A DNA stretch of 64,000 bases, from positions 1,178,001 to 1,242,000 of the forward strand of contig WLWQ01000002.1 in NCBI GenBank assembly GCA_012103535.1, in the 5' to 3' direction. Both the position numbers and the translations under genes were made by a program. Within the stretch, counting starts at the first letter, position 1, and every line of letters starts with the position of its first letter. A model generated the notes under the pieces. It had not been told where the DNA came from. It did no database searches and saw nothing but the letters and a program-made list of their open reading frames with translations. Positions 37,501 to 45,373 of this stretch are shown in pieces. Source of the stretch: Pseudomonadales bacterium (GTDB taxonomy: Bacteria; Pseudomonadota; Gammaproteobacteria; Pseudomonadales; Pseudohongiellaceae).

Positions 37501-38241
37501 ATGAAGATTAGCCTACAGCAAATCATCACTAGCATCGTCTCTTTGTTAGTCGCTGTAGTTGTAGTCGTTTTTATTGCAGAAAATCCTGCACGCATTGGCG
37601 AAGAGCCATTGCTAGTTCGAGCATTAATTCTCAGTATTGCGATTGCCGCTGCATTAATCGCTGTCTATCCCCTGAATCCATTGTTCGCCGGAAGGCCGGG
37701 TACCTATGCCGGAGTTGTCTGCGTGCCCGCACTTATTCCAGGAATTATTTTTTATCTAGTAGTAATGCCGACCAGGGCAGGTGAGGGTTTCGAGGCTGAA
37801 CAACTGGCAAGTTCGCTAATCAGCGATCGCTCCAGCAATGGCATAATTGAAGTAGGTTTTCGCTATCCAATATTTACACCCACTATCTCAGTTAAAAATC
37901 GTGAGTTGTACACGCGCTACGTAAACGTATTTTTACGTATGTCCGACGGCAATGGAGAAAATTCATTGTTCAGGGCAGTAAGATTGAATGTTCCTGGTAA
38001 CAGTCTTAGTGTGGAATCCACGGTACAGGGAATGTTGAGCGAAAATAGCGCTTATGTATTCAACCCATTGGAATTAGCACCTGACCGAACGATGTCCGGA
38101 CAGCTTGTATTTATTATTAGCAATTTGGAAGATGGCTCTACCTTTACCGAAGCCTTAGGCAGGGCCTATCAGGCTCAATTCGAACTGCGTGATCCCGAGA
38201 ATGGACAACTTCTTCTGGAGTTTCCATTGCAACACATTTAA
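37501..38241 (+). CDS. Uncharacterised membrane protein with periplasmic domain
   Basis: 246 residues, no family recognised. Three hydrophobic segments lie at about 8-26, 40-60 and 68-90, then a 155-residue soluble region with beta-strand-like alternation (ISVKNRELYTRYVNVFLRM; LVFIISNLEDGSTF). It follows lipA by 33 bp and may be read from the lipA transcript, but it is not part of the lipA cluster in organisms I know. Confidence 0.7.
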   Translation: MKISLQQIITSIVSLLVAVVVVVFIAENPARIGEEPLLVRALILSIAIAAALIAVYPLNPLFAGRPGTYAGVVCVPALIPGIIFYLVVMPTRAGEGFEAEQLASSLISDRSSNGIIEVGFRYPIFTPTISVKNRELYTRYVNVFLRMSDGNGENSLFRAVRLNVPGNSLSVESTVQGMLSENSAYVFNPLELAPDRTMSGQLVFIISNLEDGSTFTEALGRAYQAQFELRDPENGQLLLEFPLQHI

Positions 38242-38294
38242 GCTGCCCAGGCTCTGGGATCAATAGGGAAAAACATTAGACCTAAGGGGGAACT

Positions 38295-39302
38295 ATGTTT
38301 AAAAAGCTTTCACTCGCAGCTGTTGCATTCTTCGCTGCCGTCTTTACGGTTCAAATCGCACAGGCCCAAGAGACCTGGGAAGCCCCTCGTACCTCTTATG
38401 GCGCACCCGATCTGCAGGGAGTGTGGACATCGGCTTCGATTACAACTCTGGAGCGAGATCCGGCGCTGGGTGAAACCCTGATAGTCGATGCGGAAGAGGC
38501 GCAACGTATGGAACAGAGTGCCGCTTTCAACGTACTGACAGAAGCAGACAACGCGCCTAGCGATCCCGATCGAGCGCCGCCCACCGATGGCGATACCGAT
38601 GCCGGCTACAACGCATTCTGGATTGATCCGGGTACCCGCCTGGCGCAGATCGATGGTCAATTTCGCACTTCGTTTATCGTTGAGCCCAGTAATGGTCAGA
38701 TTCCCTATACCCAAGCGGCCGGCATGGCCTTTATGGAGTACGGACAATCCACTGGCTATGACGGACCCGAACAACGTCCTCTCGGTGAACGTTGCATGGT
38801 AGGGTTTGGTTCAAGCGGTGGGCCACCAATGTTGCCGGTGCTATATAACAATCACTATCAGATCGTTCAGAATGAAGATTATGTGATGATTCTTATTGAA
38901 ATGAATCATGATGCCAGAATCATACGTTTGAATTCCGACCATTTGGATGATGATTACACACCCTGGCTGGGCGATTCAGTAGGTCACTGGGAAGGAGATA
39001 CCTTAGTTGTGGAAACGGTAAACTTCCATCCGCAACAAAGCTTTCGTTTTGCCATTAAGCACAGCCTTTACTTGCCGCCTAGCGCAAAAGTTACGGAAAG
39101 ATTTTCCCGCACTGGCAGCGATGAAATTCTCTACGAATTCACCATCGAAGACGGTGACGCTTATACACAACCTTGGAGTGCGCAAATCCCACTACGCACG
39201 GCGAGCGGTTCCATGTATGAGTATGCCTGCCACGAGGGTAATTACGCGTTATCGGGAATTCTGGCAGGTGCCCGACGTGAAGAAAGAGAAGGCTCCGATT
39301 AG
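38295..39302 (+). CDS. Exported protein of unknown function
   Basis: 335 residues with a clean signal peptide (LSLAAVAFFAAVFTVQIAQA, cleavage after AQA near residue 24). The mature part holds conserved-looking blocks I have seen in marine gammaproteobacterial and acidobacterial hypothetical proteins: APDLQGVWT near residue 39, EMNHDARIIRL, GDSVGHWEGDTLVVETVNF, ERFSRTGSDEILYEFTIED, and YEYACHEGNYAL near the C-terminus. No catalytic motif is clear and no function is known to me. AGGGGGAAC gives a good ribosome-binding site. It is convergent with the methyltransferase gene. Confidence 0.75.
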   Translation: MFKKLSLAAVAFFAAVFTVQIAQAQETWEAPRTSYGAPDLQGVWTSASITTLERDPALGETLIVDAEEAQRMEQSAAFNVLTEADNAPSDPDRAPPTDGDTDAGYNAFWIDPGTRLAQIDGQFRTSFIVEPSNGQIPYTQAAGMAFMEYGQSTGYDGPEQRPLGERCMVGFGSSGGPPMLPVLYNNHYQIVQNEDYVMILIEMNHDARIIRLNSDHLDDDYTPWLGDSVGHWEGDTLVVETVNFHPQQSFRFAIKHSLYLPPSAKVTERFSRTGSDEILYEFTIEDGDAYTQPWSAQIPLRTASGSMYEYACHEGNYALSGILAGARREEREGSD

Positions 39303-39310
39303 ATATCGAA

Positions 39311-39330
39311 TCAGATCAGAGAAGATCTGA
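39311..39330. terminator. Short stem-loop between convergent genes
   Basis: 7-bp inverted repeat TCAGATC (39311-39317) / GATCTGA (39324-39330), 6-nt loop, covering the stop codon of the minus-strand methyltransferase gene and lying 9 bp after the plus-strand stop. The stem is A/T-rich and lacks a U-run, so termination is only a possibility. Confidence 0.4.
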
Positions 39331-39993
39331 AATTCTCCACAAAGCCAGCGCCTTGCGACCTCGTCTGGCGCATTCTGACTCTATAATTTGAGTAATCGGT
39401 TTAGGCCAATTAAACGGCGGCTTCTCAAAATTTAGCGGTCGATGCTTCCCGGTTAATATATCAGTATTCCGTTCGATATCAGGAAAAGTCGTTGTTAGTA
39501 ATAGCCGACATTGACTCTGTTGAATATTGGAGATTGCCTGAAAACTATCGGCGAATGAAAAATGCACTAGGCATTCGCGACAGAGAATCGCATCGCAGCT
39601 TGGAAGATCGTCTTCTAACAAGTTCAAATTTCTAAATTCTAGTTTGCTATTGCTGAAGCGTGCATTGTTTTGATCAATCAAAGAATCCACAATGTCTGCC
39701 CCAATATAAAAATCCAAGTTCAGATTAGTTTCTTCCATCCAGTAAAAATCCCCGCAGGGGATATCCAATAGACTGTTTATATTGAACGCCTTGATTAAGT
39801 ATGGAAGCTTACGCCGTAAGTTAAGTGTTCTGGTGAGGCTGGAACCCTTACCTGATCGCGTGTTTGCATCGCCCCATTTATTGATCGAGTAAATGCGAGT
39901 AAAAATTGCCTCGTTGGATGCGCTACGCAGAAACTCTTGTTCGCGCCGTTTTGCAATGTATTGTCTTACCGCCGAAAAGGGATTGGCAGACAT
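39316..39993 (-). CDS. Class I SAM-dependent methyltransferase
   Basis: 225 residues. The SAM-binding motif I appears as SLLDIPCGDFYWMEE (about 73-87), motif II-like acidic residue in FYIGADIVDSLI (about 95-106), and a motif IV-like CDAILCRECLVHFSF (about 130-144). The substrate is unknown. Its stop codon overlaps a small inverted repeat at the convergent boundary. It is downstream of the Hsp70-like gene on the same strand with 154 bp between. Confidence 0.8.
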   Translation of the reverse strand: MSANPFSAVRQYIAKRREQEFLRSASNEAIFTRIYSINKWGDANTRSGKGSSLTRTLNLRRKLPYLIKAFNINSLLDIPCGDFYWMEETNLNLDFYIGADIVDSLIDQNNARFSNSKLEFRNLNLLEDDLPSCDAILCRECLVHFSFADSFQAISNIQQSQCRLLLTTTFPDIERNTDILTGKHRPLNFEKPPFNWPKPITQIIESECARRGRKALALWRISDLL

Positions 39994-40147
39994 TGTGCTA
40001 CTCCATTCTTAGAGAATTGCGTTAAGCGTATTGTCGGCGGATGAGTGATTACTAATACTCTTCTTCAGAGTACAAAACTTGGAAATATTTGTATAGCCGT
40101 GAAGCGGGACTGAATTGATTGCCTGTGACTAAGTATCAATATTTGGA

Positions 40148-41596
40148 TTAAAGGTGGTTTCCCAGGTTCTTGTATTCTGCGATTGCCAATCCTGCGGCAA
40201 CACTAGTAAACGGATCATGTTCAATTACTTTGCCAGGAAACAAATCATCCAGGATATGTTTTACGGCTGGAATTAAAGAAGAGCCACCTGTCCTGATAAC
40301 CAGCTGAATATTCTGTGGCTCTAGATTGGCTTTCTGTAATAGGTCGAAAAGTGATTTTAGAAACTTCTCCAGGACTTCTTCAATGAATTCTTCAAATTGC
40401 TCTCTAGTCACCAACAATTCGATATCCAGTTCCGGTATGTCCAGCATCGCCGATTCTCGATCGGATAATTCAGCTTTTAATTCCTTAATACACTGGAAAA
40501 CAAGATAACTGTAATTGTTCTTGATCAGGTCATAGAGGCGGCGGAATTTAACAGCAGCCTCGTCTCCATAGTCGATGCGTTGCTTTAAGGGAGTGGTGAA
40601 TTTGTTTTGATTGAGCATGTAACTGACAGCCCAGTTCAGTAACAAATCCGCATACTCTTCAAATGGGAAAGCTGTTTCAATCTCACGATCTTCACCGGCT
40701 CTGCGCCAACGCTCGCCTTTCCCCAGGATTGGGAAAAGCAGTTTCTTAAACAATATTTGATCAATATGGTCACCACCTAGTCCGATCCCATGGGTTGCAA
40801 GTACTGAAAAGTCTTGTCCTCTGCGAGTCAGAATACAAAGATCCAGAGTACCGCCGCCGAAGTCTACCGCTAACATTGTTTGTTCTTCGGCTTTTGGATG
40901 GTCGTGCAGATAGCTTAAGGCTGCAGCAATGGGTTCCGGATAGAAAGTTTGTTCTTTGAATTCTGCGTAGCCGTATGCCTCTGATAACAGTTGTTGAGCT
41001 AATCGGTTTCGATTGGAGTCGGTGCCTTCGAAATTTACTGGATGCCCTATGCATGCATGATTTGTTTTTTCATTATGGCGATCCAGTTTGGAAAAAAGCT
41101 CTCTAGTGCTATTTCTAATTCGAAGCAATAGCGGCGTTATTAGAGCAACTAATCGAAAGGGGCGGTCGAACACCATCAACCGTGAAGATGAGGAATTACC
41201 TAACAGCCGTTTTATGCCGCGAAACAGTCGACCCTTTTGGCCGCCGTCGACAAATGATTGGCCATACAGCTTTTCTGTCTGAGCTTCTTCAGGGAGCCCC
41301 TTATCACCAAGCTGGCCGGTGGTTGTTCTCCCTTCACCTAAAATTTCTGCGCTGAGCTCTACAGTGCGTCCAGTATTGCTTTCTATATAACAATCGATAG
41401 CTGCCTGACCGGTTACGATTTGAAAGTCTCGGTCAATGTAAGTGGCGGAAGGCATCACAGTACTGTGGGTTTCGAGCCTAACTAAATGGACACGATTTCC
41501 GTCGTAAATTGCGGCGGCGCTATTGCTGGTACCGTAATCGATACCGATACCGATACCAAAACGCTTAGAAGGAATTTGGTGATTAGATTCTGACAC
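40148..41596 (-). CDS. Hsp70-like (YegD-type) actin-fold ATPase
   Basis: About 482 residues. Phosphate-binding loops match the Hsp70/actin ATPase fold: GIGIDYGTSNSAAAI (about 16-30), LAVDFGGGTLDLCIL (about 243-257) and RTGGSSLIPAVKHIL (about 440-454). It is shorter than DnaK (about 640) and lacks the canonical substrate-binding and lid domains, as in YegD. Client and co-chaperone are unknown; no J-domain or GrpE gene is adjacent. The start is GTG 41596 or TTG 41599. A TACTCT/AGAGTA hairpin lies downstream at 40056-40072. Confidence 0.85.
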   Translation of the reverse strand: MSESNHQIPSKRFGIGIGIDYGTSNSAAAIYDGNRVHLVRLETHSTVMPSATYIDRDFQIVTGQAAIDCYIESNTGRTVELSAEILGEGRTTTGQLGDKGLPEEAQTEKLYGQSFVDGGQKGRLFRGIKRLLGNSSSSRLMVFDRPFRLVALITPLLLRIRNSTRELFSKLDRHNEKTNHACIGHPVNFEGTDSNRNRLAQQLLSEAYGYAEFKEQTFYPEPIAAALSYLHDHPKAEEQTMLAVDFGGGTLDLCILTRRGQDFSVLATHGIGLGGDHIDQILFKKLLFPILGKGERWRRAGEDREIETAFPFEEYADLLLNWAVSYMLNQNKFTTPLKQRIDYGDEAAVKFRRLYDLIKNNYSYLVFQCIKELKAELSDRESAMLDIPELDIELLVTREQFEEFIEEVLEKFLKSLFDLLQKANLEPQNIQLVIRTGGSSLIPAVKHILDDLFPGKVIEHDPFTSVAAGLAIAEYKNLGNHL

Positions 41597-41829
41597 CAAT
41601 GGCTCTTTATGATTTCACTATAACTGAACGAATGGACAAAAACTCTCAATTGATCGCCCCCTGGGCAAGCAGTGGACAAGGATAGCTTATTTGCAGGCGT
41701 CGGGCAAAATGGCTATGCGGGCGTTGGAGGAATCAAATTCCGGGCTTAAATGCAGTTGAATATTGAGGGAACTTAACCTATCCTCGTCCGGTCTCAGAAT
41801 AGTCAGCCAGATTAAAACAAGGAGTATTA

Positions 41830-42771
41830 ATGAGAGTTGTATTACGGAATCTTGGCAGTAGGTCTGCCGGATTTTTTATTGTTCTCCTCATTGCATTGCT
41901 ACCGGTAAGTTCCAGTGCGGGCACAATTGTCCGTGTGAGTACTACCGTCGGCGACTTTTCCATAGAACTGCTCGACGATATCGCGCCGATTACGGTGCAG
42001 AATTTCTTAAATTACGTGAATCGCAATGACTACAACGGGACATATTTCCACCGCGTGGTGGATAACTTCGTTGCTCAGGGCGGTGCCTATCGCTTTGAAC
42101 TATTCGTCGGTCCAATTGATGTGCCGACGGACCCTCCGATTGTAAATGAATTCAATGTTTCCAATACCCGTGGAACAGTGGCAATGGCCAAAATTGGAGG
42201 CGATCAGAACAGTGCTACCAATCAATGGTTTGTGAACATACAAGATAATGTCGATCTGGATACTTCAAATGGAGGGTTTACTGTTTTTGGCAGCGTCCTC
42301 GGAGACGGCATGACGATAGTTGATGCGATAGACGCTCAACCAACTATAAATCTTGGGGGAAAGGCTTCAGATGCTCCCTATGTCACGGCTGCGTACGTCG
42401 ATCCTCGGGATTTTCTCTATATGAATGTCGAAATTGTGGAGCGATTAAGCGGCGCGCCTCATATACTAGAAACCAATACTGGTCTTTTAATTACTTCAGT
42501 AGACATTGATAACGGATCCGAACTTATTAGTATGAATTTTAATTCGGTGCCAGCTGGAGAAGATGTTGTTATACAGGCAAATCTCGAAAGTGTTATTCCT
42601 CGGCGCGGCCCTGTGGAAGGAATAGCGACATTTTCCAGCGCAGATGCTCGCCTGCGAATCCCCTCCCTGGAAGTAAACGCAAATGGAGTAGTGACTTTGG
42701 TATCTAATGTTGTATTCGCATTAAGCAATACCAATCCCGTTCAATTTACCCTGGAATCCTTCCAGCAATAA
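41830..42771 (+). CDS. Exported cyclophilin-type peptidyl-prolyl isomerase with extra C-terminal domain
   Basis: 313 residues. Signal peptide about 1-31 (ending SSAG). Residues about 32-195 are a cyclophilin domain with the catalytic YFHRVVDNFVAQGG, NTRGTVAMAK and SATNQWFVNI blocks, so isomerase activity is likely. Residues about 205-313 form a further domain, probably beta-rich, that ordinary PpiA lacks and I do not recognise. It likely folds exported proteins in the periplasm. AAGGAG lies 6 bp before the ATG. It is a single gene. Confidence 0.88.
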   Translation: MRVVLRNLGSRSAGFFIVLLIALLPVSSSAGTIVRVSTTVGDFSIELLDDIAPITVQNFLNYVNRNDYNGTYFHRVVDNFVAQGGAYRFELFVGPIDVPTDPPIVNEFNVSNTRGTVAMAKIGGDQNSATNQWFVNIQDNVDLDTSNGGFTVFGSVLGDGMTIVDAIDAQPTINLGGKASDAPYVTAAYVDPRDFLYMNVEIVERLSGAPHILETNTGLLITSVDIDNGSELISMNFNSVPAGEDVVIQANLESVIPRRGPVEGIATFSSADARLRIPSLEVNANGVVTLVSNVVFALSNTNPVQFTLESFQQ

Positions 42772-42854
42772 TTCAAGACATTTACCGTTCCAATGACATG
42801 AGTTACTCTTGCGGCTCATTAGCTGCGTTACAGATAGAAGGAATTTGCTAAACC

Positions 42855-44195
42855 ATGGCTGCGCCTAGAGGTGAGTTTTCGTCCAGGTTCGGGTTTCTAA
42901 TGGCCGCCTCAGGTTCGGCAGTTGGTCTCGGTAACATTTGGGGTTTTCCCACTAATGCAGCCTCAAATGGCGGTGCCGCCTTTCTCATTGTTTATCTCGT
43001 TTTAGCATTTGCATTAGCCTATCCCGCTTTGATGGCGGAACTCATCATCGGCCGTTATGCCCGGGCCAATGCCGTAACTGCCCTCAGAACAATTTCACCA
43101 GGTAGTAGAAGTAAACTTGCAGCATTGGCCGTAGGATTTGCGGGGATAGTTACCGTTAGTTTTATCTTGAGTTTTTATGCCATCGTTAGTGGGTGGATGA
43201 TTGCCTATTTTTTCGACCCCCTGGCACGATTGCTTGGCTTGGACGGCGCTGCACAATGGCTGACTACTGATGCGGTGGTGCGCAATACGATTTTCGTGGT
43301 TGTTTTTATGACAGTCACCGTTTTCATAATTAGTGCAGGTGTGAAAAACGGCATAGAGAAATGGGCATCTCGATTAATGCCGTCTTTGATCGTGATATTA
43401 ATTTTGTTAATCATCTACGTATTAACCTTGCCCGGTGCTATGGATGGATTACGTGCCTATCTGGTTCCAGATTTTTCTCGTATAGCCGATCCAGCATTAC
43501 TCGTTGATGCTATGGGACAGGCATTCTTCTCCTTGTCTCTAGGCGTAGGGACCATGCTTATTTACGGGTCTTACATTAGTAAGAAGGAAGATTTGCCTAC
43601 TACTGGCGGACTGGTTGCACTGTTGGATATCGGTATCGCCGTGCTGGCTGGATTGCTAATACTTCCCGCTATGTATGTTGCTCTGGCAAATGGGGTTGAA
43701 ATTTTCGATGCCGAAGGTGGACTAATAGCGGGTTCGGGCTTAATAGTTTCTGTTCTACCTGCGCTGTTTAACACTATGGGTTCTATCGGTGTTTTTGTTG
43801 CAATCGCTTTCTTTCTATTGATGACAATCGCGTCGCTTACTTCTTCAATATCAATGTTGGAAGTACCGGTAGCCTATGGCGTAGAACACCACGGCATGGA
43901 GAGAAGAAGGGCAGCTATCATTATCGGATCGATTATCACCCTGATATCGCTAGTTATTGTTTTTAACTTTGATCCACTGTTCGATATGGTAGTCACCTAC
44001 ACGACCGAGGTTAGCCAGCCTTTATTGGGATTTTCCTTCTGTATTTTTGTCGCCTGGATATGGCGCAGGAACGATATCTTGCAGGAGATAAAGCAGGGCG
44101 CCCCAGATGCTGAGCATGGACTGTTCTGGAAATTCTGGCCTTTCTATGTGAAGTTTATCTGTCCCGTGGCCATTTTGGTTGTGTATTTTCAATAG
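42855..44195 (+). CDS. Sodium-dependent transporter of the NSS (SNF) family
   Basis: 446 residues, about 11-12 helices. The start (FSSRFGFLMAASGSAVGLG, then NIWGFPTNAASNGG) is the NSS helix-1 region that binds Na+ and the substrate amine; many bacterial NSS proteins carry NxWRFP where this one has GF. It imports amino acids or related amines with Na+. It is 72 bp ahead of the HAD gene on the same strand, perhaps a transcriptional unit. Confidence 0.88.
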   Translation: MAAPRGEFSSRFGFLMAASGSAVGLGNIWGFPTNAASNGGAAFLIVYLVLAFALAYPALMAELIIGRYARANAVTALRTISPGSRSKLAALAVGFAGIVTVSFILSFYAIVSGWMIAYFFDPLARLLGLDGAAQWLTTDAVVRNTIFVVVFMTVTVFIISAGVKNGIEKWASRLMPSLIVILILLIIYVLTLPGAMDGLRAYLVPDFSRIADPALLVDAMGQAFFSLSLGVGTMLIYGSYISKKEDLPTTGGLVALLDIGIAVLAGLLILPAMYVALANGVEIFDAEGGLIAGSGLIVSVLPALFNTMGSIGVFVAIAFFLLMTIASLTSSISMLEVPVAYGVEHHGMERRRAAIIIGSIITLISLVIVFNFDPLFDMVVTYTTEVSQPLLGFSFCIFVAWIWRRNDILQEIKQGAPDAEHGLFWKFWPFYVKFICPVAILVVYFQ

Positions 44196-44267
44196 ACAGA
44201 TGTGCTAACGTGCCTTCGTTCCAGTTGTAATCTTCCAGTAAACCAAAAAATAAAACGAGGATTGCCC

Positions 44268-45110
44268 ATGACATATTCCTCCCCAGAACAGCGCAAACTG
44301 ACCAACAAATCCAGAAGATGGTTTATCAAATCGATGGCGGTAGTTCCTGCTATTGGTCTCGGCGTACTGCCGCTGACTTCTTCACTGGCACAGAATTCAG
44401 TAGCAGACAATGTTAAAGCCTTAACTTTTGATGTATTCGGCACAGTTGTAGATTGGCGTTCATCAATAATCAGAGAAGGCGAATTGCTGTCGGCACAAAA
44501 AGGATACAATGTCGACTGGGCGGAATTTGCCGATCGCTGGCGCGGTGGATACGGTCCAGCCATGCGCCGTGTCCGCGACGGAGAATTGCCTTGGACAAAA
44601 ATCGATGATCTGCATCGCTTGATCCTTGATGACCTGGTAGAAGAGTACAATCTGACTGGAATGACTGAGGCTGAGTTAGATCATTTCAATAAGGCCTGGC
44701 ATCGCTTAATTCCCTGGCCAGACACTGTTGCTGGTTTGCATTTACTAAAAAGAAAATACGTAATTACCACGCTCTCTAACCGCAACGTTTCATTGCTTAC
44801 TAACATGGCGAAATTCGGCGGCTTACCCTGGGATGCTGTACTTTCTGCTGAATTGGCCAAACATTACAAACCGGATCCACGGGCATATTTAACAGCGGCT
44901 GATCTGCTCAGTTTGCCGCCGGAGCAAGTGATGATGGTGGCCGCGCATCCCGGTGATTTGCGCGCTGCTGCCAGCGCTGGTCTGCGCACTGCCTACGTAA
45001 TTCGCCCTCTCGAAAGAGGCCCAGGCCGACCTGTTAATCGAAACCCAGACGGTGAGTTTGACTATACCGCCGACAGTTTCATTGATCTGGCCCACCAGCT
45101 GGGAGTCTAA
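44268..45110 (+). CDS. Tat-exported HAD-family hydrolase (haloacid dehalogenase type II-like)
   Basis: 280 residues. The N-terminus carries a twin-arginine signal (SRRWFIK, hydrophobic run, then SSLAQ near residue 42). The HAD domain follows: LTFDVFGTVVDWR (nucleophile Asp, about 52), TTLSNRNVSLL (motif II Thr/Ser), the Lys in AKHYKPDPRAYL, and MMVAAHPGDLRAA. This resembles L-2-haloacid dehalogenases, which are normally cytoplasmic. Export suggests periplasmic work on haloacids or phosphoesters, but the substrate is inferred only. The ATG at 44268 has ACGAGG upstream. Confidence 0.85.
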   Translation: MTYSSPEQRKLTNKSRRWFIKSMAVVPAIGLGVLPLTSSLAQNSVADNVKALTFDVFGTVVDWRSSIIREGELLSAQKGYNVDWAEFADRWRGGYGPAMRRVRDGELPWTKIDDLHRLILDDLVEEYNLTGMTEAELDHFNKAWHRLIPWPDTVAGLHLLKRKYVITTLSNRNVSLLTNMAKFGGLPWDAVLSAELAKHYKPDPRAYLTAADLLSLPPEQVMMVAAHPGDLRAAASAGLRTAYVIRPLERGPGRPVNRNPDGEFDYTADSFIDLAHQLGV

Positions 45111-45112
45111 GC

Positions 45113-45361
45113 TTGTCCAAGATCGAACTCGATCAACAAGAAAAAGACGAAATTGCTAAAAAGTTAAAAGAATATCTGGCTGAAGAATTGAGCGTTGAAA
45201 TAGGCAGTTTCGATGCTCAGTTCCTGCTGGATTTCTTTACCGAGCAAGTTGCTTATCAGTTTTATAACAAAGGCCTGGCAGATGCGCTGACAGCTTTCGA
45301 AGGAAAGTTGGAAGAGTTTAGTGAATTGATTTACCAGTTAGAACAGGAAGGGCCGAACTGA
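45113..45361 (+). CDS. DUF2164 family protein
   Basis: 82 residues, all helical, with ELSVEIGSFDAQFLLDFF and QFYNKGLADA typical of DUF2164. It is cytoplasmic, function unknown. The start is a TTG 2 bp after the HAD stop, so it is very likely translated from the same message. It is convergent with the sensor kinase gene, 12 bp away. Confidence 0.82.
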   Translation: MSKIELDQQEKDEIAKKLKEYLAEELSVEIGSFDAQFLLDFFTEQVAYQFYNKGLADALTAFEGKLEEFSELIYQLEQEGPN

Positions 45362-45373
45362 TTGGTACTTGTT

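Noticed and set aside
38310..38774. 154-codon open frame on the minus strand
   Set aside because: It lies opposite the exported protein gene, which has a clean signal peptide and ribosome-binding site; no protein-like pattern.
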